A stretch of DNA of 64,000 nt, from assembly GCF_039541795.1 (NCBI RefSeq), contig NZ_BAABGX010000001.1:186001-250000 (forward strand). Reading direction: 5' to 3'. Below the pieces are notes generated by a model, which was not told the origin of the DNA, ran no database searches, and saw nothing but the letters and a program-made list of their open reading frames with translations. The stretch is from Nibribacter koreensis (GTDB lineage: Bacteria > Bacteroidota > Bacteroidia > Cytophagales > Hymenobacteraceae). Below, one piece after another: positions 1 to 9,134 of this stretch; positions within the stretch are counted from its first letter, which is position 1, and each line of letters opens with the position of its first letter. The position numbers and the translations under genes are program-made.

Positions 1-2
1 CC

Positions 3-770
3 TTCTTTCCGGCTGCGCTCATAGCTGTCATTTTCAGTAATGGAGGCGACTTTGGGATAGCAGTGGGCGTGATATGCGGGTTTTTCCAGTTCTTTTTCAC
101 CTTCCCGGTGGCCTATTTTCTATATGTACGCCATTTAAAAAGTCAGGAGGTAGTGCATGGACTAAAAAAGGAATTGGGCAACTCTGCCGCCAACTTAGAC
201 TTCCTTCGGTCCCAGATTAATCCGCACTTTCTCTTCAATACCTTGAACACCTTGTACGGCACTGCCTTGCAGGAGAACAGCGACCGCACCGCCCAGGGCA
301 TCCAGATGCTGGGTGACATGATGCGCTTTATGCTCCATGAAAACCACCAACAGAAAATCCTGCTGGCCCGCGAGGTGGAGTACCTGAACAATTACATCGC
401 CCTGCAGTCCCTGCGCACCTCCACATCTCCGGACATTCTCATCCAGACCAACATTGAAGATGTGTTAGCCGAGAAGTTCATTGCGCCCATGCTCCTGATC
501 CCGTTTGTGGAGAATGCCTTTAAGCACGGGATCAGTCTTCAGAACAAGTCCTGGATACGGGTGAGCCTGCACTGTGACCAAAAGAAGCTCTACTTTGATG
601 TGTACAACAGCATCCATTCTAAAAGCGATTTGGACCCTGAGAAGGATAAGTCGGGCGTGGGGCTGGAGAATGTGAAACAGCGGCTGGCCTTGCTGTACCC
701 TAAGCGCCATGAGCTTATCATCAGAGAAACCGCCAAAGAGTTTTTTGTGCACCTAACCCTGGACTTGTAA
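3..770 (+). CDS. LytS/YehU-type sensor histidine kinase, 5'-truncated by window edge
   Basis: Membrane histidine kinase of the His_kinase (PF06580) type. The frame is open from the first bases of the window, so the true start lies upstream; a GTG at 63 is internal. The visible N-terminus is strongly hydrophobic and ends in a transmembrane segment (FFTFPVAYFLYV). Next comes the phosphoacceptor motif INPHFLFNTLNTLYG and a C-terminal HATPase with the N-box-like FVENAFKHG and the G-box-like GVGLENVKQRL. The LytTR response regulator begins 56 bases downstream, so the two form a two-component pair. The stimulus cannot be read from the sequence. Family assignment is firm; only the N-terminal sensor part is missing. 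Confidence 0.93.
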   Translation, partial: FFPAALIAVIFSNGGDFGIAVGVICGFFQFFFTFPVAYFLYVRHLKSQEVVHGLKKELGNSAANLDFLRSQINPHFLFNTLNTLYGTALQENSDRTAQGIQMLGDMMRFMLHENHQQKILLAREVEYLNNYIALQSLRTSTSPDILIQTNIEDVLAEKFIAPMLLIPFVENAFKHGISLQNKSWIRVSLHCDQKKLYFDVYNSIHSKSDLDPEKDKSGVGLENVKQRLALLYPKRHELIIRETAKEFFVHLTLDL

Positions 771-826
771 TCTGAAGACGGTTGCCGTAGCTTTAAGGTT
801 AGAGACAGAAAACGTAGGAGAAGAGC

Positions 827-1510
827 ATGAGAGCAATTGCAGTGGATGATGAACCAATGGCCCTGGAAGTGGTCAGGTCCTTGGCGTCTAAGGTCCCGTA
901 CCTGGAGCTGGTGGCCTGCTTCACAGACGCGTTCAAGGCCTTGGAGTTTCTGCAGAAGGAGTCCATTGACCTGGTGTTTTTGGATATTAAAATGCCCGAC
1001 ATCACCGGCCTTGAGTTTGTAACCAGCCTGCAGAAGAAGCCCCTCATCATTTTCACGACTGCCTACTCTGAGCACGCCGTCACCAGTTTTGAATTAGACG
1101 CGGTGGATTATCTCTTGAAGCCGTTCTCCTTGTCCAGGTTCATCAAAGGCTGCAACAAGGCCTATGAGCTGTACAACTTCCGGAATGCCCCCGAAGCCGC
1201 AGACCATATCTACATCAAGACGGGCTACGAACAGATTAAAGTAAATTTTGACGAGATCCTTTACCTGGAGGCCACCGGGAATTACGTGACCTTTGCCATG
1301 GAGAAGGGCGCCAAACACCTTTCAAGAAGTACCTTTGCAGAAGCCATTAACCTGTTGCCCCAGGATAAGTTTGCCCGAGTGCACCGCTCGTATTTGGTGG
1401 CCTTGGACAAGATTGACAAAGTAGAGCGCCATCAGGTCACCATTCATAACAAGGAAATTCCTTTGAGCGAGGCCTACCGGCATGACCTGGCGGCGGTTTT
1501 GGGCAGGTGA
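827..1510 (+). CDS. LytTR-family DNA-binding response regulator
   Basis: Cognate regulator of the upstream kinase. Residues 1-115 form a receiver domain with acidic residues D7/D8, phosphoacceptor D53 (in FLDIKMPD), the Thr/Ser of FTTAY and the conserved lysine of LLKPF. Residues from about 130 to 227 form a LytTR DNA-binding domain (IYLEATGNYVTF-type start; ARVHRSYLVALDKI near the end). At 227 residues it has the usual family length. The start is ATG preceded by a purine-rich stretch (aggagaagagc). Regulators of this type bind as dimers near promoters; the target is not evident here. Confidence 0.94.
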   Translation: MRAIAVDDEPMALEVVRSLASKVPYLELVACFTDAFKALEFLQKESIDLVFLDIKMPDITGLEFVTSLQKKPLIIFTTAYSEHAVTSFELDAVDYLLKPFSLSRFIKGCNKAYELYNFRNAPEAADHIYIKTGYEQIKVNFDEILYLEATGNYVTFAMEKGAKHLSRSTFAEAINLLPQDKFARVHRSYLVALDKIDKVERHQVTIHNKEIPLSEAYRHDLAAVLGR

Positions 1511-1531
1511 GGTAGTTGAGTCGTAAGCCCT

Positions 1532-1571
1532 CCGTTTTTGGGCTGTTTTCCAGAAAACAAGCCAAAAACGG
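1532..1571. repeat. Palindromic repeat copy 1
   Basis: About 40-bp inverted repeat of the window-wide family, arms CCGTTTTTGGGCTGTTTTC and GAAAACAAGCCAAAAACGG around CA. Two mismatches between the arms. It lies between the response-regulator stop and the next small gene. Confidence 0.9.
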
Positions 1572-1658
1572 AAGACTATCATGGTTTGGCAGGTGCGCCA
1601 CCATGAAATTAAACCAGGTAAGCCTGCGTTACCTTATAGAGTAAACTAGGAGAAGGAC

Positions 1659-1844
1659 ATGACCCAAGCCGAATTTGACGCCGATTACGCAGATGCCTTA
1701 GAGAACATTCTGGTAGCTATGGCGCAGAATGCTGAGATTGACCCGCAGAAGTTTTATAGCATGGCCTGCGTGATAGAGAACCTTCGGTTTTTTAGTCCGG
1801 TGTTGTTTGCTGCCATTAAAAAGCCCTCAACCGAAATAGACTAA
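1659..1844 (+). CDS. Small acidic hypothetical protein (61 aa)
   Basis: Not recognised. It has a clear ribosome-binding site (aggagaaggac before ATG) and an amphipathic helical composition: an acidic N-terminus (AEFDADYADALEN), then alternating hydrophobic stretches (ILVAMAQNA, FFSPVLFAAI). No signal peptide or metal motif is seen. It sits alone between a palindromic repeat and a convergent 2H phosphoesterase gene. Coding is supported by the RBS, the amino-acid composition and the absence of a better overlapping frame. It could be a small helical adaptor, but nothing in the sequence shows a function. Confidence 0.6.
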   Translation: MTQAEFDADYADALENILVAMAQNAEIDPQKFYSMACVIENLRFFSPVLFAAIKKPSTEID

Positions 1845-1875
1845 GCCAGATCTCGCCGCATCTAGCCATTATTCT

Positions 1876-2400
1876 TTATCTCGCTCTTTTCCCTGTCGCT
1901 TTAAAATTAAACTGCTTGAGAAACTGCCAGGGGCCGTTCTGGTATTCCCAGAGCGTCAGGCCGGTAGCGGTGGTGGTGAATGGCTCAAAATCTAGTTCTA
2001 ACGCATTCTTTAACTCCTTAGCGGTTGCTGGGTCTACCTTGTTCTGAATGGTGATATGCGGCCTAAGTTTCTGCTGGTCCTGCGCAGTCAAGGTAGGTAA
2101 CCAGTCTTTTTGCAATTGGGTGTGCAGTAACTGTAAGATTTCACTTTCTATTCTAAAGGCCACTCCTTTGCCCAGGCTCATCAATTCTGTGACATGCAGG
2201 GCAAACGCCGTCTGCGGTTGACTCACCTGCAAGAGCGTTTCTGCCAATTCTGGTTGTGGGACGGTTAAATGATGAAACAGCGTTAAGTGCGCATCTAAAT
2301 AGTTTCGGTGTGCCGGAAAATGCTCTTTCCTTAATCCATTAAAATACGCCTGGGCTTCTGAATCTAGTGAGAGGGTTAAAATGAGCGGTGCCTGTTCCAT
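1876..2400 (-). CDS. 2H phosphoesterase superfamily protein (2'-5' RNA ligase-like)
   Basis: Two H-x-T signatures about 80 residues apart, HLTLFH and HITIQ, define the 2H phosphoesterase fold, whose members hydrolyse or join 2',5'- or 2',3'-cyclic phosphodiesters in RNA or nucleotides. The start chosen is the ATG at 2400 (MEQAPLILTLSLD), giving 174 residues; the frame is open to 2445 but the extra 15 residues overlap the terminator hairpin of the upstream gene and look non-coding. It converges with the 61-aa gene. Substrate unknown: members of this family in bacteria are often annotated as RNA ligase without proof. Confidence 0.82.
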   Translation of the reverse strand: MEQAPLILTLSLDSEAQAYFNGLRKEHFPAHRNYLDAHLTLFHHLTVPQPELAETLLQVSQPQTAFALHVTELMSLGKGVAFRIESEILQLLHTQLQKDWLPTLTAQDQQKLRPHITIQNKVDPATAKELKNALELDFEPFTTTATGLTLWEYQNGPWQFLKQFNFKATGKRAR

Positions 2401-2432
2401 ACAATATTGCGGTAGATTATACCTGTAACCAA

Positions 2433-2461
2433 AAAAGCCTCTCAAAGTTGAGAGGCTTTTC
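2433..2461 (-). terminator. Intrinsic terminator of the ggt gene
   Basis: Hairpin AAAAGCCTCTCA / TGAGAGGCTTTT with a four-base loop, followed on the minus strand by a T-run. It lies about 110 bases past the gamma-glutamyltransferase stop. Confidence 0.75.
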
Positions 2462-2571
2462 TATGAAGCATTGTCATCCCATTCGTTAGTCCTATGACCG
2501 GGCCAGCCCCAACAAGGCCAAAGGGTATAAATAGTTGTGTTGCGCGTCTACCATGGGTAAGCTGTGGAAGG

Positions 2572-4452
2572 TTACCAGCCTATGCCGTAATCCTCACCGT
2601 GGTTACTGGAGCCTCCCCAGAAACTGCCGTGCTTCCAGTCAAAATAGATGGCGTTGATGGGGCCGCTGGTGCGGTCGTCAAAAGTCATGATGTAACCCAT
2701 TTTTTTCAATTGCACGCGCACTTCCTCAGGCGTAGTGTCATTCAAGAGAATCTGGCCGGGTTTGGGTTTGCGGTCATCGGTTTTGGTGCCGCCCAAGGAC
2801 AGCCACAGTTGGTTGGTGTTAAAGTTAGCCGCCTCTGAGGCCTGTTGCACGGTCATGCCAAACTCGGCCATGTTCAGAAAGAACTGGATGAGGTTCTGCT
2901 CCTGCGTGTCACCGCCCTGTACCGCGAAGGAAAGGTACGGCCTGCCGTCTTTCAGGGCCATGGAGGGAGTGAGCGTCACGCGTGGGCGCTTGCCTGGCTC
3001 CACCACGTTAAAGGGGTTCAAAGAAGCATCCAGCACAAAGCTCTGCATGCGTTGGCTCATGCCTATACCGGTGTTGCCGGCAATGGTGGCGGGCAGCCAG
3101 CCGCCGCTGGGCGTAATAGAAACCACCCAGCCTTCTTTGTCGGCGGCCTCAACGGTGGTAGTACCCAGCCAGAGACGTTCCTGATACTCGGCTAAAGAAG
3201 ACTCATTGCGGGTGTCATGCTTGGGCGCGAAGTTACGTTTGGTGGTATCCAGCTCATAGCCTCTGTTCTTGAGCATCTGCAAATAAGGATTGGTTTTGCC
3301 TTCAAACGGATAGGGATCGCCGGGGCCAATGGTGGGATTGTTCTGGTCCATTTTGATAAGGCCTGCGCGCTGTTTGGCGTAGGCATCGCTCAATAAACCT
3401 TTCATAGGTTCAGCCGGGGCAAACCGTTGGTCACCATAATAGAAATCACGATCTGCAAAGGCAAGGCTCATGGCCTGGTACACGGTATGGATGTACTGGG
3501 CGCTGTTATAGCCCATTTTTTTCAGGTCAAAGTTCTCCAGGATGTTCAAGGCCTGTAGCATCATGGGGCCTTGGGTCCATTGTTGCAGTTTGTACACTTC
3601 TATGCCTTTGTAGTTGACAGAAAGTGGCTCTTCTTCCAACGGTTTCCATTTGGCCATATCCTGCATGGTAATCAGGCCACCTTGTTCTTTAGACCCGCGC
3701 ACAAACTCCTGGGCAATGTCACCGGTGTAGAAGCGGTCATAGGCGGCCATGATGGCGTCTTTCCGGCTCTTACCTTTCTTTAGCGCCGCGCGCTCAGCTT
3801 CAACCAGTTTGGTAAGGGTCTGCAACAAGTCTTTCTGCACAAAGATTTCGCCGGCATTGGGGGCTTCGCGCTTTTCACCGGGGTGGGTCAAAAACACTTT
3901 CTTGCTGTAGGGCCATTCTTTGATTCTGTCTTTGCCTCTCTCTATGCTGTTGGCGGTCTGCGCGTCAATAGGGTAGCCTGCCGCCAAGTCCATGGCCGGT
4001 GCCAGCACCTGCTCCAGGCTCATGGTCCCGTAATTGGCCAGCATGTGCATCAGGCCTCCGGGCGTACCGGGCGTGGTCGCCGCCAGGGGCCCAAACTCCG
4101 GCGGAAAGTTATAGCCTTTGCTTTTGAAGAACTCTGGCGTAGCTCCGGTAGGCGCAACACCCATGGCATTCAGGGCAATGACTTTTTTAGTCTTGGGGTT
4201 ATAGATGAGCGCCTGGGTCTCACCGCCCCAGCTCAACACGTCCCACATGGTGCAGGTAGCCGCCAGCATGGCGCAGGCCGCATCTACCGCGTTGCCGCCC
4301 TTCTGAAAAGTCATGGCCCCGGCTGTAGCTGCCAAAGGCTTGCCGGTAATGGCCATCCAGTTCTTGCCATGCAAAGGCGGTTTCTGGGTCTGTTGGGCAA
4401 AGGCGCTAAAAGCCACCAGGCAACAGAGGGTAATAGATAAAATTCGTTTCAT
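2572..4452 (-). CDS. ggt: Gamma-glutamyltransferase (Ntn hydrolase), secreted
   Basis: Cleaves gamma-glutamyl bonds of glutathione and related compounds in the periplasm. It has a signal peptide (residues 1-19, cleavage after SAFA), the N-terminal GGNAVDAACAM motif typical of the family at about 52-62, and an autoprocessing site with nucleophile threonine at 431-433 (GTTTVEAADKEG) that would split the 626-residue precursor into large and small subunits. The small subunit carries TPSGGWLPA and GIGMSQRMQ, matching the oxyanion and substrate pocket region. Length is normal. It is transcribed alone, with its own terminator downstream. Some family members act on cephalosporin-type amides, so exact substrate is open. 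Confidence 0.93.
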   Translation of the reverse strand: MKRILSITLCCLVAFSAFAQQTQKPPLHGKNWMAITGKPLAATAGAMTFQKGGNAVDAACAMLAATCTMWDVLSWGGETQALIYNPKTKKVIALNAMGVAPTGATPEFFKSKGYNFPPEFGPLAATTPGTPGGLMHMLANYGTMSLEQVLAPAMDLAAGYPIDAQTANSIERGKDRIKEWPYSKKVFLTHPGEKREAPNAGEIFVQKDLLQTLTKLVEAERAALKKGKSRKDAIMAAYDRFYTGDIAQEFVRGSKEQGGLITMQDMAKWKPLEEEPLSVNYKGIEVYKLQQWTQGPMMLQALNILENFDLKKMGYNSAQYIHTVYQAMSLAFADRDFYYGDQRFAPAEPMKGLLSDAYAKQRAGLIKMDQNNPTIGPGDPYPFEGKTNPYLQMLKNRGYELDTTKRNFAPKHDTRNESSLAEYQERLWLGTTTVEAADKEGWVVSITPSGGWLPATIAGNTGIGMSQRMQSFVLDASLNPFNVVEPGKRPRVTLTPSMALKDGRPYLSFAVQGGDTQEQNLIQFFLNMAEFGMTVQQASEAANFNTNQLWLSLGGTKTDDRKPKPGQILLNDTTPEEVRVQLKKMGYIMTFDDRTSGPINAIYFDWKHGSFWGGSSNHGEDYGIGW

Positions 4453-4547
4453 GTTAGAAAGGTTTGGGCGTGAGGGTTGGGTGGTTTAGCTACAGTTTAA
4501 GGCTCCTTCTTTAAACGAACTATGTTTTGAAAATGAAAGCGAGCCTG

Positions 4548-5048
4548 CTAAGATTTATTTTGGGTCAAGGCATTTTGTTGCAGTAATAGCGCTCCCTGTC
4601 CAGATTCTGCATATTCCTTGATTACTCTATTTCTTTCCTTCAATAAGTCAGTCATATAGTTGGTGAGCACTAACCTGTTTGCTAATTCACCTAATATCCC
4701 TAAAGGCGAGGTGAAGTGGAATACGTCTCTCATTAAAGTGTTTTCTTGCTGTGGGACAAAATGATGCTCATGCCTAAAGCTTTTGAACGCGCCCTGCACC
4801 ATTTCGTCTTCAAAATAGAACGGGGGCTCAAAGGCTGTGATTTTGCTGGTAAGGGTTTGCCAAACACCAAAATGCTTGGCCCGCCACGTCACTGTTTGTC
4901 CTAAGCCAATCAAACCCGTAGTAACCCCTGCAATGGCTTTCTCACCGGTATGTTCCGTGGAGATGGTGTGCAAGTCAATGCTTCTGGACAAATCAAAACA
5001 AAGGGCAGGCGGCCCCGCTATACATGTTTCTAAGTGGATGACGGGCAT
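4548..5048 (-). CDS. SRPBCC-family protein (polyketide cyclase/START-like fold)
   Basis: A 166-residue protein with the helix-grip pattern: an opening strand (PVIHLETCIAGPPALCFDLSRSIDLH), a long central set of strands containing VTWRAKHFGVWQTLTSKI and FEDEMVQGAFKSFRHEHHF, and a long C-terminal helix (LLKERNRVIKEYAESG). Proteins like this bind hydrophobic ligands or act in cell surface/division-related roles, but none can be assigned here. No signal peptide. It stands 95 bases upstream of ggt in the same direction. Family call moderate to good, function unknown. Confidence 0.78.
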   Translation of the reverse strand: MPVIHLETCIAGPPALCFDLSRSIDLHTISTEHTGEKAIAGVTTGLIGLGQTVTWRAKHFGVWQTLTSKITAFEPPFYFEDEMVQGAFKSFRHEHHFVPQQENTLMRDVFHFTSPLGILGELANRLVLTNYMTDLLKERNRVIKEYAESGQGALLLQQNALTQNKS

Positions 5049-5107
5049 AGCATATTTTAGGGCAGATGGTTTTTAACCGTTTAGTCAATAGCGTTCTCAA
5101 GGTTACT

Positions 5108-5146
5108 CATTTTTAGCCTGTTTCCCAGAAAATAGGCCAAAAACAG
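5108..5146. repeat. Palindromic repeat copy 2
   Basis: Family member with core TTTTTAGCCTGTTTCC and AGAAAATAGGCCAAAAA. It sits in the divergent gap between the SRPBCC gene and the M20 hydrolase gene; the rest of this 350-base gap shows no gene, terminator or clear promoter. Confidence 0.88.
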
Positions 5147-5407
5147 AGACAATCACCTACCAGTCTCTCTTAATGAATGACCAGCAAATCTTAATCAAGA
5201 TAAGCCATGTAGAATTAACAGCCAAGCAGGAAAAACTTTAGCCCAAACCAAGAGATTAACCCAGATAAATCTTTTGAAACTAGTAGTCCTGTAAACGGTG
5301 CATTTGTTCAAGAGTGAATTTATCGCCACCTTTTACCTTCGTTTGAAATGTGTCGTACTGACCTGAGTTATTTCAAGCCTGTTACGTGTTAAACCTTCTT
5401 GCCTTCT

Positions 5408-6745
5408 ATGCACTCTACCTTTGGCTTTGCCTCTAAAAAGCTTTTATTTAAAGTACTGCCTGCAGCTTTTGCGGTAATCCCTTTCTGTCCAACTGTCGCT
5501 CAGTCTGTCTCTTCTGCAAAACCTGTTATGGAGAAGAAGTATGAGAAAGAACTACAGGCGCTGGTTAAAAAATCAACCGTCCAAAAAGCTTTAAAAACCA
5601 TTGAAACGCAGGACCCGCAAACCGTCAAAGACCAAATCTTACTCACCGAGATACCGGCCCCGCCTTTCAAGGAAGAGGTGAGAGGGAAACAGTTTGCCGC
5701 CATGTTGCTGGCCGCCGGGGTGGACACCGTCTGGACCGACAAAGTGGGCAACGTGATAGGCAAGCGCAAAGGCAAGTCAGGCAAAAAAACGGTAGTGCTG
5801 GAGGCGCATCTGGACACGGTCTTCCCTGAAGGCACCGATGTGAAAGTAAAGCAACGCGGAGACACCTTGTTTGCCCCCGGCATCATGGATGACACGCGCG
5901 GTCTGGCCGTGGTGCTTTCTGTATTGCGGGCCTTAGAGCAAAACAAAATAGAGCAAGAGGCAGACGTGCTGTTTATTGGCACCGTAGGCGAAGAAGGCCT
6001 GGGTGACCTGCGAGGCGTGAAGAACCTCTTTGCCGCCGGAAGCCCCAAGATAGATTCTTACATTGCCGTAGACGGGGGCGGACTAGACCGCATCACGGCC
6101 GTGGCTTTGGGTTCTGTGCGTTACCGGGTGACGTTCAAAGGACCGGGCGGACATTCCTGGGGAGCCTTCGGGACGGCCAATCCACACCATGCGCTGGGTA
6201 AAGCCATTCATTACTTTTCTGAAGCCGCCGATGCCTTTACCAAGACCGGTGTCAAGACCAGTTACAACGTAGGCATTGTAGGCGGCGGTACCTCTGTGAA
6301 CTCCATTCCGTTTGAGTCCTGGATGGAGGTAGACATGCGCTCAGAAAGCCCCGAAAGACTCAAAGGCATAGACCAACTCTTAAAAACCGCTGTGCAACGC
6401 GCCTTAAAAGAAGAAAACGAGACCAAACGCAGAGGACCTGCCTTAGATGTAGCCGTAGATTTGGTAGGAGACCGACCCTCTGGTGCTCTTGACCCAAAAA
6501 CGGAACTGGTGCAGAGAACCCTGGCCGCGACTAGCTATTTTCAGGTGCAGCCCAATTTAATCTCAGGTTCTACCAATGCCAATATTCCCATCTCGCTTAA
6601 CGTTCCGGCCGTCACGGTGGGCGTGGGCGGCGTAGGCGGTGGCGCGCACTCATTAGATGAATGGTGGATGAACAAGAACGGGCATTTGGCCATTCAACGC
6701 ACTTTGCTTTTATTGCTGGCAGAGGCGGGCATTGCTACTAAGTAA
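5408..6745 (+). CDS. Secreted M20-family metallohydrolase (peptidase)
   Basis: Zinc-dependent exported peptidase or amidohydrolase. The start is ATG 5408 (an in-frame TTG nine bases earlier is less likely), followed by a signal peptide to about residue 30 (PFCPTVAQS). Metal-ligand motifs are in order: EAHLDTVF (His/Asp), GIMDDTRG (bridging Asp), GTVGEEGLGD (catalytic Glu-Glu), DGGG, and C-terminal GGGAHSLDEWW (last His). The dimerisation domain insert (GPGGHSWGAFG...) is present. About 445 residues, normal for M20A/M20F members. The acylase gene follows 32 bases later on the same strand, so the two may be co-transcribed and work together on exogenous amides or peptides. Confidence 0.9.
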   Translation: MHSTFGFASKKLLFKVLPAAFAVIPFCPTVAQSVSSAKPVMEKKYEKELQALVKKSTVQKALKTIETQDPQTVKDQILLTEIPAPPFKEEVRGKQFAAMLLAAGVDTVWTDKVGNVIGKRKGKSGKKTVVLEAHLDTVFPEGTDVKVKQRGDTLFAPGIMDDTRGLAVVLSVLRALEQNKIEQEADVLFIGTVGEEGLGDLRGVKNLFAAGSPKIDSYIAVDGGGLDRITAVALGSVRYRVTFKGPGGHSWGAFGTANPHHALGKAIHYFSEAADAFTKTGVKTSYNVGIVGGGTSVNSIPFESWMEVDMRSESPERLKGIDQLLKTAVQRALKEENETKRRGPALDVAVDLVGDRPSGALDPKTELVQRTLAATSYFQVQPNLISGSTNANIPISLNVPAVTVGVGGVGGGAHSLDEWWMNKNGHLAIQRTLLLLLAEAGIATK

Positions 6746-6777
6746 TTTGAATTCACCTTCGCTCAATTTTGTGATCT

Positions 6778-8985
6778 ATGAAATCCATGCAAACTAAAAT
6801 CACGCTGTACCTGCTGTTGCTCATCTTCAGCTTGTCCTGCTCTGTCAAAGAGGGGACAGTTTCTTCTAAAGAGCGGGAGCGTTGGGAGGCGCAGGCCAAA
6901 CGGGTGACCATTATCAGAGATGATTTTGGCGTGCCGCACGTGTACGGTAAGACAGACGCTGATGCCGTGTTTGGCTTGTTGTACGCCCAGTGCGAGGATG
7001 ACTTTAACCGGGTGGAGCGCAATTACCTGTGGGCCATCGGCCGGCTGGCCGAAGTGGAAGGTGAGGAGATGCTGTACAGTGACCTCAGGGCCCGACTGTA
7101 TATGTCCAAGGAAGAAGCCATCCAGAACTATGAACGCAGCCCCGAGTGGCTCAAAGCCCTTTGCCTGGCTTTTGCAGATGGCATCAATTATTACTTGCTT
7201 ACCCACCCCGAGGTAAAGCCCAAACTACTCACCAAGTTTGAACCCTGGATGCCCATGTACTTTAGTGAAGGCTCTATTGGCGGCGACATTGAAAGCATTT
7301 CTACAGCAAGGGTCAAGGAATTTTATGAATCAGATAAATCATTGGGCTACCAGGTGCCCAAAGGCAGTGGGCTGGTGAAGCCGGGCGTCTTGCAAGAGCC
7401 GCAAGGGTCCAACGGGTTTGCCATCTCAGGTAAGAATACCGCCTCTGGCAAGGCCATGCTGTTGATTAATCCGCACACATCCTTTTTCTTTAGAGGCGAG
7501 GTGCATGCTGTGAGCGAAGAAGGGTTGAATGCATACGGTGCCGTCACCTGGGGCCAGTTCTTCATCTACCAGGGCTTCAATGAAAAAACCGGCTGGATGC
7601 ACACCTCGGCTTACACAGACGTGATTGATGAATTTGAAGAAACCATCCTCAAAGAAGACGGCAAGCTGTTTTACAAATACGGCCAGGAGAAACGCCCGGT
7701 AACTTCGTCTAAGGTGACCTTGTCTTATAAAGTGGGTGATGAAGTAAAACAGAAAACCTTCACTACGTACAAAACCCACCACGGCCCCATCACGCACCAG
7801 AACGGGGATAAGTGGGTGTCTACCTCCCTTATGTGGAAACCCGTGGAGGCCTTGACACAATCCTTTATCAGGACCAAGCAAAGCAACCTTAAAGAGTTCA
7901 ACCAAATGATGCAAATGCGCACCAACTCCTCCAACGGCACCGTGTACGCAGACGCAGACGGCAACATTGCCTATTTCCACGGCAACTTCTTCCCGCGCCG
8001 TGATGCTTCATTTGACTACAGCAAACCCGTAGACGGCAGTAACCCCAAAACCGACTGGCAAGACCTGCACCCGCTAGAGGAAACCATCATCATCAAAAAC
8101 CCGCCCAACGGCTGGATTCAGAACTGCAATTCTACGCCCTTTACGGGTGCCGGCGAGTACAGCCCTAAGAAGGAAGACTATCCCGCCTACATGGCCCCGG
8201 CTCCAGAAAACTACCGCGGGGTGCATGCCATCCGGTTACTCAAGAAAGCAGATGACCTGACCCTAGACAAACTCATCAACCTGGCCTATGACCCGTACCT
8301 GCCCGCTTTTGAAGTGTTGATTCCGGGCTTGGTAATGGCCTATGATGCGCAGAAACCTAAGGATGCCAAATTGAAGGAAGCCATAGACGTGCTACGCCGA
8401 TGGGATTACGCCGTGTCCAAAGAATCTGTGGCAATGACCTTAGCCCATTTCTATGCCACCAGTGCGTTTAAAATCGGCAGTGCGCCCAAGACCATGGCCA
8501 TCATAGAACGCGTAGAGTATTATACTAAAACCGCCCCAGAACAAGAGCGCCTGGACCTGTTTGCCCAAACCATTTCGCAACTTGAAAAAGACTTCGGTAC
8601 CTGGAACAAGCCTTGGGGTGACGTAAACAGGTACCAGCGTCTGACCGGCGACATCAAGCAGCCTTTCAATGATGCCAAGCCCAGCCTGCCCATTGGCATG
8701 GCCTCAGGTAACTGGGGCGCTCTCGCTTCCTTTGGCTCAGCGCAATACAATACCAAGCGCCTATATGGGACGCTGGGCAACAGTTTTGTGGCCGTAGTGG
8801 AGTTTGGCGACAAAGTAAAGGCCAAGACCCTGCTGGCCGGCGGACAGTCTGGAGACCCAGCCTCACCGCACTTTGACGACCAGGCCCAGCGCTACGCAGA
8901 CGTGCAATTCAAAGACGCCGCCTATTACCGCCCAGATGTAGAGAAACGCGCCAAAGCCACTTATTACCCGGGAGAAAAGCATTAG
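6778..8985 (+). CDS. Penicillin acylase-family lipoprotein (Ntn hydrolase)
   Basis: Amidase of the penicillin/AHL/cyclic-lipopeptide acylase family. A lipoprotein signal ends at Cys21 (FSLSC). The alpha-subunit part carries IIRDDFGVPHVYGKT and GLLYAQCEDDFNRVER, standard for the family. The autocatalytic nucleophile serine is Ser211 in QGSNGFAISG, after which the beta-subunit begins; the Asn in NSSNGTVYADADGNIAY and MASGNWGA are further family marks. At 735 residues it is full length. A strong terminator follows 50 bases after the stop. The substrate (beta-lactam, acyl-homoserine lactone or other) cannot be told from sequence. Confidence 0.9.
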   Translation: MKSMQTKITLYLLLLIFSLSCSVKEGTVSSKERERWEAQAKRVTIIRDDFGVPHVYGKTDADAVFGLLYAQCEDDFNRVERNYLWAIGRLAEVEGEEMLYSDLRARLYMSKEEAIQNYERSPEWLKALCLAFADGINYYLLTHPEVKPKLLTKFEPWMPMYFSEGSIGGDIESISTARVKEFYESDKSLGYQVPKGSGLVKPGVLQEPQGSNGFAISGKNTASGKAMLLINPHTSFFFRGEVHAVSEEGLNAYGAVTWGQFFIYQGFNEKTGWMHTSAYTDVIDEFEETILKEDGKLFYKYGQEKRPVTSSKVTLSYKVGDEVKQKTFTTYKTHHGPITHQNGDKWVSTSLMWKPVEALTQSFIRTKQSNLKEFNQMMQMRTNSSNGTVYADADGNIAYFHGNFFPRRDASFDYSKPVDGSNPKTDWQDLHPLEETIIIKNPPNGWIQNCNSTPFTGAGEYSPKKEDYPAYMAPAPENYRGVHAIRLLKKADDLTLDKLINLAYDPYLPAFEVLIPGLVMAYDAQKPKDAKLKEAIDVLRRWDYAVSKESVAMTLAHFYATSAFKIGSAPKTMAIIERVEYYTKTAPEQERLDLFAQTISQLEKDFGTWNKPWGDVNRYQRLTGDIKQPFNDAKPSLPIGMASGNWGALASFGSAQYNTKRLYGTLGNSFVAVVEFGDKVKAKTLLAGGQSGDPASPHFDDQAQRYADVQFKDAAYYRPDVEKRAKATYYPGEKH

Positions 8986-9038
8986 CGTGACTTAGTCCTA
9001 AGGCTGTTTAAATCCTTGTTTCAAGGATAATATAAATG

Positions 9039-9091
9039 AGTCCTGCCATTAGATAGATTCTTTTATCTGATGGCAGGACTTGTGTTTTTTT
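9039..9091 (+). terminator. Intrinsic terminator of the acylase gene
   Basis: Long hairpin with 11-bp outer stem AGTCCTGCCAT / ATGGCAGGACT and inner AGATA / TATCT pairing, followed by a T-rich run (tgtgttttttt). Confidence 0.88.
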
Positions 9092-9096
9092 ATAAT

Positions 9097-9134
9097 CGTT
9101 TTTGGCCTGTTTTTCAGAAAACAGGCCAAAAATG
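9097..9134. repeat. Palindromic repeat copy 3
   Basis: Arms CGTTTTTGGCCTGTTTTT and GAAAACAGGCCAAAAATG, only six bases past the acylase terminator. Confidence 0.92.
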